The translations under genes and the position numbers were made by a program. The notes below the pieces were generated by a model that was not told where the DNA came from, did not search any database, and saw only the letters and a list, made by a program, of their open reading frames with translations. 64,000 bases of DNA. Source: Wolfiporia cocos (Eukaryota > Basidiomycota > Agaricomycetes > Polyporales > Phaeolaceae). How positions within the stretch are numbered: the first letter of the stretch is position 1; each line of letters opens with the position of its first letter. The stretch is taken from NCBI GenBank assembly GCA_029448655.1, contig JACCLO010000015.1, forward strand, positions 1 through 64,000. Direction: 5' to 3'. Below, one piece after another: positions 12,400 to 25,441 of the stretch.

Positions 12400-14680
12400 C
12401 ATGCGATCGATCGACGAGCGGTGCCGAATCTCGGGACATCCTAATAAGGGATCTCAATTGTGCGTACAGGGCAGGTCTGAAACGAATACAATACGAGACT
12501 CGAGCAACGGGAGAGACGTACAGGATGTGAAAGTTAGTTACATGTGTTTATCACGCCCACACCGTCCGCCCTATGCCTTAATTACTGCGTCTGTGTCCAT
12601 CTTGTCTTCATCCCGCCGCGGGTGACAGCGTTGCGGTGCTCGCTCCTCTCGACGTGGTCCCGCTGAACACGAAGCAGCACGCGGCGCTATCGGGCTGGGA
12701 CACGCTCCGTGGCCCACGGCGCGTGCTCTACGCCTTGCAGTCAGGTGTCCTGCGTCCCGTTTGCCGCGATCGGTCCCGCATATATAGTAACTCTTCATAT
12801 GCACTCGCACTCACCCCCTGGAAGCATCCCTCGCACACGTAGTCTCGCCGACCGTCACGACGCTGCCCGCGATACACCTCTCCACGTCCTTCCCCTGCGC
12901 CGGGCGCCACACGACGCAAACGGGCAGGCAGACTGGGAGGAGGACGTATCTGCGCTCTTTCAGTAGGCTGGAATGGCAGCCTACACGCACAGCGGTGAGC
13001 TGCGCCCATCTCCCTTTCACACGCCGATCTCACCTCACTCACTCGGCCGCGGCAGGCCGCACGCTGGCGACGCTACCGACCCTTACGTTTGCCGTCTACG
13101 CGCCGCCCGCGCCCGGCGTCCGTCGCAGACGCGGTGCACGTCCGGTGGACCGGCCTCCTCCACACGCCGTTTGTGACTGACGTCGCGGACCGCGCTCATG
13201 TTCATCCCCTTCCCTTCCAATCCCTGCCCTCTCATAGCGGCTCGGTGCGGATTTATTGATATGGTAACTCCGGGCGCCGGGCGCCGGCCACACTTGCTGC
13301 TGTGACCGTGCACGGCGTCCCGACTGTGCCTGCGGCGTATGTTCATGCTGATACTAAGAGGACGGTGCCGCTCGCGCCGTGGGCGGGGTCAGAGGACACG
13401 TGATGCTTGCTCCTTGGGAGGAACGAGGAGGGCCGGGAGGAGGAGGACGTGTGGACGCTGGCGGAGACTAGTGTGGGAAAATGGGACGAGCTGGTGGGTG
13501 GGTGCATCGAATCCTCCTCCGAACCCCGGCCATAGGTTTCGACACTGATCGCAATATTGGTCTCCCACTCGAAGCTCAAGCGCTCACTATCCTCGCCAAT
13601 CGAGACGTCATCCTCGAAGACTTCGAGCAGGTGCGGCACTATTTCACGACGCCCCAGCTTCGCAGGTACCTCCTCTTCGATCAAATGCTTCGCGCCGGTC
13701 CCGATCGACCTCGGGGAGTTCGCGCTGCCGGGGGGCTACGAAGCTTTACGGGCGCTAAGGGCAGAGGATCTAAGGTGCCCTCACCATAACTCGTAGTATG
13801 ACTCCACTGCCAACACGACGATCGTAAACTGGCAGCCACTTCCCCCTGGGTTCTTCGATCCGCCGACTACCCCTCACGCCGAGGACATGGACGCACTCAC
13901 AACAGTGATGATCGCTACGTGTGCCGGGCCAGCTGTGTTGATTTCTTTTGCACACTCGTCTCGTTGCTGTCAGAGCTGAAAATAACAACGATTCTCGGAG
14001 ACCGGCTCGACCCTTCGAGCATCAAGGCTGGTAAGACAACTCCAGGCTCCGACGGCAAAGAAGAGCGTGTTGTTCGAACACTTGGCAGGCGCGAGATCAG
14101 CGCCGAGCTCATTGTACGCATCCTCACTTTTTGAGAATCAGCATCATGTACTCATGCTATTTTAAGCTACTTTGCACTGGTCAGAAATCTATTACCGATC
14201 TTGTCGCACGGGCAATTTCAGATGCAGTTATACTCGATGGATCGAAGAAAGACTCATACGTGTCAAGCGAACAATGCAGGTCGCTGTCCCAAGTAATCCC
14301 GCTGCGCCCGACATGCTAGTAGATTCTGCCACGGAGGGTGGTGATGAACATTTGCACGTACCACATCCGCACTTATTCGCTAGGGATCAAGCAGACTCGT
14401 CAAACGACGACTTCGAGCAATTTACGCCTGGCCCTCCGATGATCAAGACTACGCTCTGTCTCGTGAGCAACCCCCCCTCCCTCCTTTCCTAGTTGCTGTT
14501 TGGTGCCTCATAAGACTTCATTTATAGACTAAACAGCTATATGAGGTTGACGGAGAAGTGGGCGCGAAGATGGATGGGATGCCGGACTTGGAGGCGCATC
14601 GGATGTGGCAGTTCTATGGCGTTGAGACCGACGGAGACAAGATGTATGAGTGATTGGCTCTCGTATGCATTGTTCGGACA
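12400..14680 (+). other. unresolved plus-strand exons
   Basis: GC-rich sequence with several protein-like plus-strand pieces: LDVVPLNTKQHAALSGWDTL near 12650, VPTVPAAYVHADTKRTVPLA near 13320, EERVVRTLGRREISAELIV near 14070, and EVDGEVGAKMDGMPDLEAHR near 14550-14610. They lie in order, head-to-head with MSH4, and could be exons of one or two genes. I do not recognise the family and cannot set exon limits. Confidence 0.3.
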
Positions 14681-14823
14681 TTCTTGTCACTCTACGCCAG
14701 CTTTGGTTATGCTTCTTTCTTGTCTTGTACCATTATCGCATACCTCGCCCTGAAGACAAACGAGCGGCAAGGGTGGCTACTTTCTGCTAATGAGAAATAT
14801 CATATACCATACATATACCAGCT

Positions 14824-17800
14824 ATGTTTGAAGCGTCCGCAGAAGCACAAGCTTGTATTCTGGACAACGTCGGCTCGAATCGGCGTCTTAATTCAGAGAT
14901 GTCTAGTAGCGCGTGCGTTGCGTCGCGTCACGTATTTGTGATGGATGTGACACTACGCGTTTCCGCGTCGCGCCTTGTTCTTGACAGCCATACTAGTTAC
15001 TCCTTGTACACCCACCACTTGAAATGTCTGCCTCCGATTCTCCTTTCAAATTGCTGCAGCAGACTATCTCAAAAATCTCGCTCCAAGAATAGCAAAAGTC
15101 TAGCAGAGGCCCTCGAGAAGGTGTCCTCCCACCTCGTATTACTCGTAAGGCAGCTATTTGGGGCTCAGTGGATGTCTGTTCATCATCATATAGAATTTAT
15201 CCACGATATCCGAGCAAGCATCCCAAAGTGTTATCTCAGTGTCTGCGCAGGCCCCTTCTTCCCATATACTCTGCTTTTCCGCAGCCTGCCCTTGAAGCCG
15301 CTGCCGCGATTTTCTACAAGGTCTATCACGAGAAGGTTCTCCCAACTCTTAGAAAGCAGCAGAATGAGCAACAGGGGTTATGGGAAGGAGTGCTCAACTC
15401 TCTCTTGTCCGGTGTTCTCGTATGCTTTAGTTCGATGTTTACGCTTTGTCCGGGAAGCTGACTATGTCCAGGATTTTCTCGATGAAAGTGAAAACGGTAA
15501 TCTCCATCCCCATTCCCTTCTTCAGATGGGCTCATGGGTGCGCTAGACAAAGGCAAAAGTAGCAAAGCAAAGGACGTCATAGCAGCCACGCTTTTTCCCA
15601 ATCTATGCGACATATGTTTCTCACCAACTGCTCCGATGATAAGTACTGGTTTACGATGCACTGTACGGTCTCTTACACCTTTATTTATGCGCCAAACTTA
15701 CACTCATTTCGACATTACCAGGCATATACTCTTCTCGCCGATTCTGCTGCGATGCATCACGCCAATCAACACACGCTTCGTGACGACCAAATCCTTGGAG
15801 GGTGAGCCTGATTCCATTTTACCTTACTATGCCGCATACCATTTCTTGTGCGTAGTCGTCGCCTCGGAGCCACCATCTGGCGCACCAAAGGTAAGCTCTC
15901 TCGAAGCAGCGTCATGTCAGATTCCGATACCATGATCCAGATTTCCTTCCTCTGGAGAGCTTGTTGACGCTATTTGCGCGTCTATTGCCTTCAACGAAGG
16001 GGGCTGCCTCCGGTCGCGCAAACCGTACTGCATTCATCCAGTCTGTGTTCAGCAAGTCGTCTCCCCCGGAAACCACCAGCATCGGACAAAAAGGTCACGG
16101 GGCTGCTTGAGAACGTGCCCTCGGAGGACTGGGACGTGACCTCACGGAAGATTGCCGAAGCACTGGCTGCTGGCGACCGGACTTTGTGAGTAACTTAAGC
16201 TGCCGTATTATCACGCTGACCGGCGCCATATAGCCCGCAGCCTTTTGCGATAGAAGAAGTCTGTGCCTGTGGGCAAACACAACGATGCGATAGGCTATAT
16301 GTCGATCCCAAGGCAATACTCGTGAACATGCTCATAGAAGTGTGCCTTTTGACCTTATTCGATGTCCGTCATACGGCGAGCTGATTATATGTTCATACAT
16401 CGATACAGGATAACCAATATGAATCCCTGACAATCTCATACACTTCCATACACAAAATAGATATCCTGCGCGAGCGTTCTGGCGAGGAGAGGGTCGGCGC
16501 GCAGGTGCAAATTGTCATGTGCAGTCCTCCTATTCTCGGAGGAGAACCGATAACCTCTGGCATAGACGAAAGCGGCCCAGTTGTAACGTTTACTCTTACG
16601 AGCGGCGATCTGGACAGATTCGCAAATGCGTTGCGCGACAGAGGTCAAGTAAGAAAGCGTAGCTTATACTTTCTATCTGGTTTGCGAGTGCTGACACGGT
16701 ATCGTAATGCAGGGACAGAAGTATAGAGAGATACTCCCACCGAAGCTATCACTAGCGACGTCGCCACTGGTTTTAGATTTTGACACCCAGGGCAAGCCGA
16801 TGAAACAACTAAGCCAATCCGAGGTGCGCTAAATTGATCGCATTCTTCCATGACTGATCTCCACTCACTAGAGGATTGAGAAAGTCCAACAATGTGAGTA
16901 TCACACAATCCATAGCATCCGCGCTCATCAACACTGTCAACTTTCCGCTAGTCTACAATACCAACCAAGCAGTGACGAACTCAGCTGCGGATCAGACCTT
17001 GATAACGCGACTAGTTCGAGATCTTCTGCTATCGACGAACGTCAGTCTATGAAATCTACGCCCCATATGCGTTCGAAAAATGTCCGAAGAGAAGCCTTTG
17101 GCGCAAGCGATGAGGAACTATGTGATCCATCTGACGTCGACTCGGTTCTGCTGGCCCCGCCTCAACGTAGGCAACGGTCGGAAGGCCCTAGAGTAATCTC
17201 CACTAGGTCAGCCAAATCGTCCGAATCCCGACTTGCCGGGAAAACCCGCAAGTCGACCAATAACTCTGTTGCCGCCAAGGCATACAGAGAAAGCGAGATT
17301 CTACTGAGTGCAGCGAAGACGGTCCTAACTCAGATAAGCTGGCAGAGGACGCTGTTGCCAATAAACGATCCAAGACTTCCCCGACAGGTCGTAGCGCTCT
17401 TTGCACACCAGATCCTCCAGAGCGCACGGAATCTCAGGTGCTTCAGCCTCGTTCTACAGCGGCGACTAGGGCAACCAACAGATATCACGGCGAAAAGGAG
17501 AAAATATGTTCTCCTACCTCATGCTCCCACATGATTGACTATGGTGCTCTACCCGAATCCGATCCATTTTCGTCTACTCGGAACACGTTGTCTCCTCTCA
17601 CAGCTTTGTTTGCTCGTCGCAAGAAGGCCGACAATAAGCCTGCCCTGGAAAGCAAAGCCCCTCAGTCGAGCACGACCAAAGGTAGACCTCATAAAGCAAA
17701 GCTCTGGAAGACAAAACCGTCTCCGCCGGGCCCTATCATCTACCAGGGAGCCTCGGACGACGATCCGTTATGTGACAGGCATGAGCTATCTGACACGTTC

Positions 17801-19408
17801 GTCGAGGACGAACCTGTCGAAGAGACTAAGGAAAATCAATCGGAAGTAAAAATCAAGACACACGCAAAGCATGTGGTCCCTGCTCTCGCAGCCAGTGCTT
17901 CGACAACGGACAAAAGGGTATGTTTGTTCTCTTGCGTTCTCGTGATTGATGAGAAAGCCATATCATGGTCGTGGACTACAGAGGGTCGAAATGTCGAACC
18001 CTGCCTTGCAAGAGAAAGCTCACCCATTGTCAGGTTCTACCAACATTGCTAAGGCGCGTGTACCGTGACACTTTCTACGCCATACGCTAATACTAAAACA
18101 GTCCACAAGCAAAAAGAGAAAGATTGCGCCATGGGCCAACCTCACTTCTGAAGCCCCTCACAGATCTGCGACTGTAGACAACAGTACGAGCGGAGTTCCT
18201 GGTGTTCACCATGAAGAAACCATACAGCCTACACTGAATACTTTGGGATGCACATCTCTGTCCAAGAAGTCTATGTCATCATCCGCATCTGAAAGCCTCT
18301 TGACGGGATCTGGTAATGTTCATACAGGGCCTCTGCCTGAGGAGCCAGCCACCGCTGAAGATTCTATGTCAGACATCTCCGAAGTTGCCAACAAGGCGAT
18401 ACATGCGACCATAGCAGATTCCATGCTCGGAACGAATACCACACCAAGATCCGATCGTATACATTCTCCTGCTCCTCTCGTCATTCCCTCTCCGGAAAAG
18501 CTTGAGCAAACTGATTTTGAGTTGACGGAGGTAACATCTACCCCAATTGGCAAGGTTGTTGAGGTCGATGATTGTGCAGGAGACTCTGTCTCCACGAGAA
18601 AGACCCATCCTAGACATTCCGTTACCTTCGCGCCAGTCGTGGAAGAATGCGAACCGTTGCCGGAGTTGAACTTTGAGATTGGTTCTCGGAGTCAGCCCAC
18701 ATCGCTGAGCCCATACAAGCGAGAGAGGGCTACTGGTAAACTTATCCATAGATACAACGGCGCACTTCTGACTTTTGTTGTTAGTGTCACTGGGACTGCT
18801 GCTGCAGGATATTGAACACGAGCCTTTCATAGGGCGACGTGAACGTGGCTCATTCCGGAAAACAAATATAACGGGTGCTGGGAACCGCTCGCGGTGCAAG
18901 GAAGCCACTGCAAATGTCCAAGACATCGAAGATGTTCTGCGGGAGTTGCATCAGGTGCCGTAGAAGCTGCTAAGGATATTGCGGTATGCTGAGTATGTGC
19001 TCGACCCTCGCAGGCTATTTTCGGCAAGATCACGGATCGCTTTGACAGCGTACGTGAAGAAGTGCACATTGATCGGAGTGCAATCCTCCGGGAGGCAGCG
19101 CAGGATCCTATGCACATGCGTGCGGATAGGTGTGTGCTGACTGCCCATACATACTTCGCATTCTTGCGGACCTGCTGATCCCTGTGAACGGCCACTGCAG
19201 TGTCGCCCACTTCAACCGCCTTATCGACCTCGAGGCCGAATATGCGTCCTCTGGGCGTGCTGTCATTGACAGTTTGGAAGAGTTGCTTCGCGCAAATGAA
19301 GGGATATGCTGCAAAATAGAAGAGACGATAAAGAGCATCGATCGTACAACACTCGTTGGAAGGATGCCGGTGGTCCTAGTGGAAATTCCCGCGAGCCTGA
19401 GACAGTGA
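14824..19408 (+). CDS. large multi-exon gene, possible Red1/SYCP2-like meiotic axis protein
   Basis: Exons read in order. A helical N-terminal region includes AIFYKVYHEKVLPTLRKQQN (about 15310-15370) and EDWDVTSRKIAEALAAGDRT (about 16125-16185). Next comes CDRLYVDPKAILVNMLI, followed across an intron by KIDILRERSGEERVGAQVQI and VTFTLTSGDLDRFANALRDR (16300-16650). This central part resembles a PH-like (Spt16M-type) fold. A long disordered Ser/Thr/Pro/Lys-rich middle follows (17050-18750, with KKRKIAPWA). The C-terminus is coiled-coil-like (GKITDRFDSVREEVHIDRS near 19025-19080; FNRLIDLEAEYASSGRAVID near 19210-19270), ending at 19408. Helical domain, PH-like domain, disordered linker and terminal coiled coil is the architecture of Red1/Rec10/SYCP2, chromosome-axis proteins that recruit HORMA proteins. 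This assignment rests on architecture and impression, not clear identity. Exon limits are approximate and intactness was not verified. Confidence 0.35.
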
Positions 19409-20652
19409 AAGGAATACAACCATGTTATAGTAGAGAACGCGGTGAGTTCGCTCGATATCACAAACGCTCTAGTACAAATCATTGCATGTTGATCATCACA
19501 TGCAGCTGTAGCATGAAACAGGAAACAAGACACAGCTGTATACAAGCGATCGGTCCACGCACGCCTCAGAAGGGATAGTGTTAGTTTACATGACCATTGC
19601 AAGCGGAAGGTGATATGTGCAATGCATGTAACTCTCACCTAACTACCGTCATCCGGCATTCGATACTCAAATAACTTGTTGTTCTAACAATGGTATGCCA
19701 ATAACCCCGTGCAAAACCACCTAGCATTCCAACGCAGCATGAGGAAGCTAAAGTATTCGCCGTGACACCTCGCTACCCAGCTTCCTTTGTTCATACCGTC
19801 TCGATACAGAGCACCTTGTGTTATGCATCCATCGGGCTCATCTCGACCACTGTTGGGGCGCGGCCACTCCTCGCCGGTGTGGCACCCTTCTCTTCCCATC
19901 CCGCGCGCCACACTATCTTCCATTTTCCACACTCTCGTTGAATGGTTACTTCTTCCATCATTGCCGAACACGCTCTCTGACACCCGTAACATAAGTTTAT
20001 ATCCAATGACGGCGACAGCCTGAGACATTGTTTCACGGCATTGCGGCGGGTCTCTTGGCACGGAAAGATTAGGTTTACTTCTCAATAAAATCGGCTATGA
20101 GCACAGCTGTGCACGCATCAAAGCACGCATTGGTGAGCCGATTTGCTATCGACCTCCGCCATTATGTGGGCTGGAACTGCATCAGAATGGTGCCTGTGCG
20201 CAGCACACATGAAAGCGTGAAGGGGACTTGCTAGGTGCACCATTCACGAAGGGTTCACGAGCCTAGACGATCATTGCGAGATGAACGGGCGTGGTGTCTC
20301 ACTGTGCCTTGCGAACAAGTGCCTCGCTAGTGCAGATGCATTTGGGTGACGGGGATCGCGAGATGAACGGACTTCTCACTCTGAGTGCGAGTCGACTTCG
20401 TGATCGCGTACTAGCTTGCCGTGAATTGGAAGGGATTAATATGGATCGTAAACGCCCAGCGCCACCGATGCCGCGAGTCGGCACACTGGTTTGTCAGCAT
20501 GGGACCCTGGACACCATGCATATATGGTCACCGGAGCACTGGTTGCCGTCCAGTGCAGCGTGGTGACTCTTGCTTACTGATAGGTAGACTCGCATCTCTC
20601 CTATTGACTGCCACCACCACAGCCCTCCCCTCCCAAGCCCAAGCACGGTGTC
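19409..20652. other. intergenic, no gene recognised
   Basis: Only short unrecognised frames. A small local duplication is visible near 20275-20375, where a GATCATTGCGAGATGAACGG-like string recurs as GGGATCGCGAGATGAACGG. Confidence 0.4.
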
Positions 20653-23319
20653 ATGTCATCGGGTTTGAAACGTCCCAGTGACACCCCATCATCACCACGC
20701 AAGAAGCCGCGTCCTCAATACAAAACTCTAAAGAGCTTAGTCGAGGAGGCAGCCAAAAAGGTCAACCGCTTGATTGAACATGTAAAAAAAGAGATATTGC
20801 CGCTTCTGCAGGAGGAGGGTCTTGGTACAGTTGGTGCTAAGCTCGCTATGAGTATTATGGGACTTGTGGTCAGTGCAGCTTCTGCTCCTGGAGAGAAGGA
20901 GTTGGGTGAAATGCAGTACTTGGAAGTACATATCAACATCCCAGATGATTACCCAGATATGGCAAGTAGGCTTGCTATCTATTCCTGACGTCCCTAGTCC
21001 CAAGCTGACATGCACTCAAAAGAGTTACAACTGAATGATTTGAATACACAATATGCGAACCTTGCCTTTTATTTCAGGGTACTGCTCAACTCCCTCCCTG
21101 CACCATCAGAATTTGCCAAGACGGACGTGTGGGCAGACGTACAAAGAACCCGCGCAGCCATCTTATGTATGCGTCCCGTTGAAAAGAGCGGTGTGCCGAT
21201 ATGCACGCTCCACGATGTCTTTCGTCTTTTCCGAATTCGACTTGGCACAGACCTTTCTTCAGCCACCGATGACCCTATCGCGGTTGCCTCCATCCGTGCT
21301 GCCGCCTTATTGTGCAACGAGATGGGAAACCCGTTCGACGATGAGAACGCACGCACAGCGAAATTTAACGAATGTGTTCAAGGACTGCTCCCTAACTTTA
21401 GGCTCAACCACAAATTTTTTCCCAAACTCGACCGTGCCGTATGCAAACCGGATGCAACGTTGTTCATGGACGAGGAGGAGATCTTCCCAGTTTGCCTGCG
21501 TGAGGACAAGCGTGAGGCGGGCGAAACTGACACAGACTAGACTGTGGGACTCACACTATAACCTTATAGACGACTTGAAGATGTTGCAGAAGGTTGGTGA
21601 GGAGGCTAGTGGGCGCAAGCAGAGATGGTATGTAACTGTGCGAATGCAGAGAACAAATCTAAGGCTTATCCGCAGTGATAGCCCTACTTATATACATGTT
21701 TTGTTTGGTTACCGGTAAGGGAGCCAAACATGAAGGTGGTCTGTGCGCAGACATAACTAATATGGTTTAGTCGTAAACTACCATAGACCATGTGCGCCGG
21801 TAATGGCCGCACCAGTAAGATCGTTTGTTTGGACCGTAGGTCCATGTTGTGGAAGTGGCTGTAGCTACGTTAGTAAGCCATGCATGTGATTATTATATTC
21901 CGGGATCGGGATATGAGTAATCGTAAGGTCATTGGCATGTGATAACGAGCGGGCCGCTTATCCAATTGTACTGACATAGCCCGGTATCGGGATATGAGTA
22001 AGGCGCGTGACACCGGAGGTTAGTCCGCTGAGTCATTGACGCGTACAAGCGTGTTATGTACGTGTTGTTATGACAAGTGGACGTATACCGCGTTGTGTAC
22101 GTGTTGTTTGGTTGCGTGTACGTGTAGACGGGCGCTTAGCAGCGTAAATGTCTACAAGGTTGTAGAAATACCAGATAAATAGGTAAAAATACGGGAAAAA
22201 TAGTGGCATGTCCCAAATCTGTGACAGAAACTGGCTATGACGTCTACATGCAAGTGGCGCACGACTACTCGATTGTGGTCAAAACTCTTCGATGTGCATG
22301 AAGGCGGGTGCACCAATGTTTCTCCCATGCTTGTTGGGTATGTACTTTGAACCAAACATACATGTTCTTGGGCGCCCTTATGATTATCACACAGGACCCC
22401 ATCTGTCCATGCAGGGCGGTTTTTATGATGGAGAGGATTACATAGTGGAACCACTAAGTGCAATGTATTGTATGCTACCAGACGTCACCAAAGAGCGACA
22501 GAATCAGCTCGCACGGTTGCTGTATGCGCTCGCTAAAGGAGTAGAGGAGCTGAAGGAGTACGTTGCCCAACACAATAATGCCACTGTGGGATCAGGTTAA
22601 TGTCGTCCTACAGGCTGGCTTCATCAACCGCTGAACCACCCTCATTCCCTTGTGGCACCCCTCAAATCTACTCATCCTGCACGCTGTATGCCGACACCGC
22701 TGCCGACACCGCTGCCGACAAACCAAGCACTGGGACCCTCACATTCAAGAAGCCTCTTGTCGTCGATCTCAACAACCGAGTGCTGTTCACAGCAACGTTG
22801 TCGACGACCTCTGCACGGGAGAAGTTGCCGGAGCAGACACCTGTGGTTGTCAAGCTTGTCAGCGGTTCCTATGGCGAAGACATACATCGACTTCTGGCGA
22901 AGGAAGGCCTCGTGCCTACCCTCCATGGGTGTGTCTGCTTGGAAGGTGCTCCTGTTGCCTACATCATGGACCACTTGGATGGGGATTGGAAGCGCTTACA
23001 CGACCTCTTACGTGATTTAACCCCTCTGTGCCGTAAGGCTATACGGGAATCATTGGAGAATGTTCTGAAATTGCTCAAGAAAAAGGGCTTCGTACACGGC
23101 GACCTTAGGTCGAGCAATATCATGGCGCGGATCGTTGACGAAGAAAAAGCGGAGATCAAGGTTGTCGACTTTGATTGGGCGGGCAAAGCCAGTCAGGTAT
23201 TCTACCCTGCGATGCGCAACGAGTCCATCGGTTGGCCTGGTCGGCCCTGTGGTCCAATTGAAGCTGAGGATGACCGCGAACTGCTTGATTCGTGGTGGCC
23301 ACGAGAAACCCATGTCTGA
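20653..23319 (+). pseudogene. PD-(D/E)XK nuclease plus protein-kinase-like gene, disrupted by a solo LTR
   Basis: Exon 1 (from ATG 20653) is basic, then helical (EEAAKKVNRLIEHVKKEILP). After an intron ending in TTTCAG near 21076, an all-helical segment runs to CKPDATLFMDEEEIFPVC and LREDKREAG, where PD followed by EDK fits the restriction-endonuclease-fold PD-(D/E)XK motif. The solo LTR at 21528-22226 cuts the reading frame right after EDKREAGE; beyond it the sequence resumes as TGYDVYMQVAHDYSIVV. A one-base shift follows near 22290, before KAGAPMFLPCLLGMYF. The C-terminal part (22600-23319) is a protein-kinase-like domain with VVVKL, catalytic loop VHGDLRSSNI and VDFDWAG in place of DFG. Nuclease and kinase in one chain recalls Crinkler-type proteins and the kinase-like families expanded in Agaricomycetes; their roles are debated (effector-like or conflict proteins). 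The LTR insertion is certain. The nuclease assignment is an inference from motif spacing. Confidence 0.65.
21528..22226 (-). mobile_element. solo LTR of the element B family
   Basis: 699 bp, nearly identical to the reverse complement of the element B LTR. It begins TGACACAGACTAG and ends ATCTGTGACA on the plus strand. A perfect 5-bp target duplication GAAAC flanks it (21523-21527 and 22227-22231). The internal region is gone, as expected after LTR-LTR recombination. It interrupts the nuclease-kinase gene inside the predicted nuclease domain. Confidence 0.95.
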
Positions 23320-23912
23320 TCGTTGTTTCAAAGAATGCTTCACTCCTCCTTCTCTCGCTACATTTGTATGTAGTTTCCATTCTCGATGTGACTATACCAG
23401 CAATGCATACAACCAAAAATACTACGGCTGATCATGGTTTCGGTGATTTGCAAGCGATGCATTGTTGCGCGCTGGACACCATGCAGACAGTCTGAAGTCG
23501 CATACGGAGGCATCAGATCAGCCACAGCCCAGTTAAATTAAATCCAGACACTGGCGGTGGTCCGTGCTTTCCTTTTTTTGCATTAGACATGTATGACTCC
23601 CTTGCACCTGTTTTGAATTATGTACCTTTGTCGTGATTATATGGGCAGCAACACTTGCAGATGTTCGATGGTGCAACAAGCTGCAAGGCCAGATTGTAAT
23701 ATTGCACATTGAAATCTGACGCTGTGTGCTGCATCGAAAGGCGGTATACACCGGCTTGAGATCCGAGCAGTCATATGATTGCAACTTGTGTATCACGATG
23801 CAAATACAATCTCGAGCAATATGCCACAGTGGTCAGCGGTATGGATTGCATGACCCCAGCTCACATGTCTCTAAGCATGGTTTTAACGGGTCACCACAGG
23901 TTGATGATTCCT

Positions 23913-24155
23913 CATATATTGTATGGATATGTTGGCTCTCTGACAATGTCGAGAACGATTTGCATGTGGCTTCGCTCATTCTGCGGTCCATTCTTAATAT
24001 ACTTGGCTGTTGCAGATATGGTGACGTGGAAAATGGACGTCTCCCCCAGGTCCTCGCCGTACAGCATCTTAGCCAAAGCATAGTGGGGGATATTGTGCTT
24101 CTCGAGGTAGGCATTGATCTTGATGTAGTGAACGATTTCATTGATGCATTTGGTC
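23913..24155 (-). other. unrecognised exon-like minus-strand segment
   Basis: The minus strand reads a continuous protein-like stretch including EIVHYIKINAYLEKHNIPHY and ALAKMLYGEDLGETSIFHV. There is no good start codon, so it would be an internal or terminal exon. It lies just downstream of the split host gene ending at 24307 and may belong to it or to a decayed neighbour. No family recognised. The surrounding 23320-24306 shows nothing else. Confidence 0.3.
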
Positions 24156-24578
24156 TATATCACGTGCTGGTGTGGACCCAATACAATTCTCCAGCCGTAA
24201 TGCAATAACCATTGCACCAAAAGGGCACAATGCCAACTCTGTTGGCATCGGTGGGTCTCAGTACTTAAGCTATTATGGCACATGGTCGTGACATGCTCAT
24301 GACAGTCTAGCAATACTGCTCCTTGATAATGATGCGTTTGACTTGGTCCGCACCCGTCCGCTCGGCCGACACATCCGTCGCACCAGAGTCCTCAACGGCC
24401 ATGGAAGAGCTGTCAGCGTCATCTCCGCGTGCTTGCCCATGCAGTGTGAGACTCAACGTATAGTTGCATGCAGACCCTTTCCTCTTGCACCACGATGAGG
24501 GAGGAGTACTGTTAGAATCCCCCTGAGTCAGGTGCCAATTCTCAGGCAGCAGACACCAGTAGATCAGCAGCCCCTCCC

Positions 24579-25285
24579 TGTTACGGGTCGAACACCCGTT
24601 CGTATATTCGAGTCGCGAATATAGATCGTTCTTCTGCACGTGGGCGTATAGCCGTATGCAAGGCAAATGCTCGTTAGATGCCTTCAAGTCCTAGGTGAAG
24701 TTCCTAGGAGATCGTATAATATCCAATACGCGTTAGAGGATATAATCTGTTCAGGTGCGAGTCGAATAGAATATAAGACTCGCCTAAGTCCGAGAAGTCA
24801 GTGTGCACTTCGAGGACTTAGTCGTTCGGTTGCTCGAGTGAGAAATACTGAGCGTAGTTTCCTACGTTTGAGAACAAGTATAAGACTTCTTGTTTATACA
24901 ACAAGGTCGAGCTGAAGAGCCTTGACAATAAGTACATGAGCTTTTATACTACGCTGGGTTTTAGGGGTCAAGTCCATCCCAGATGCCACCGCTACTATCT
25001 ACGCTATAGTATCAAACGTTTGATAAGTATGTAGTGATGTATCCGAAACGATAGATAGGGATGATGGTGGTTGAACACCATCTATAAGCTAATAAACGAT
25101 GAAGGTGAAACGGTGGCAGAGTTGGATCTGCCAAAGGTGAAACGCGCCCTACATGCTAATACAACTGGGGATGCGCCCAGTAGAGTCACGAGTAGCCAGG
25201 GGGTTGGTTGCGCAACAAGTCCCTGTATCGTATTCGCCCGGTGGTGAGTTCTGTCGATATTCGAAAAATTAAAATAACCGTAACA
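24579..25285 (-). repeat. element A 3' LTR
   Basis: 707 bp, same ends as the 5' copy. Differences are seen at the positions corresponding to 24638, 24884, 25086, 25229 and 25270 (approximate). Confidence 0.95.
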
Positions 25286-25322
25286 TCAGCCCCTCCCTAG
25301 GCATTCGTCGGCCTCGACGAAT
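25286..25322 (-). promoter_or_regulatory. element A polypurine tract with upstream 8-bp stem-loop
   Basis: The element strand reads AGGGAGGGGCTGA directly before the 3' LTR, a good polypurine tract for plus-strand priming. Just upstream, ATTCGTCG and CGACGAAT (25303-25322) form a perfect 8-bp stem around a four-base loop. Confidence 0.8.
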
Positions 25323-25441
25323 TTTCCAAGTTCCTCTCTTCAGAGTGCCTCGGCGTCCTGTTCATTGTAGATGTCGCCGTTCCCGCTGAGGGACGGGGTC
25401 GTAGGAGTTCGCCATACGAAGTGTTGGCGGCATTCATTCTG

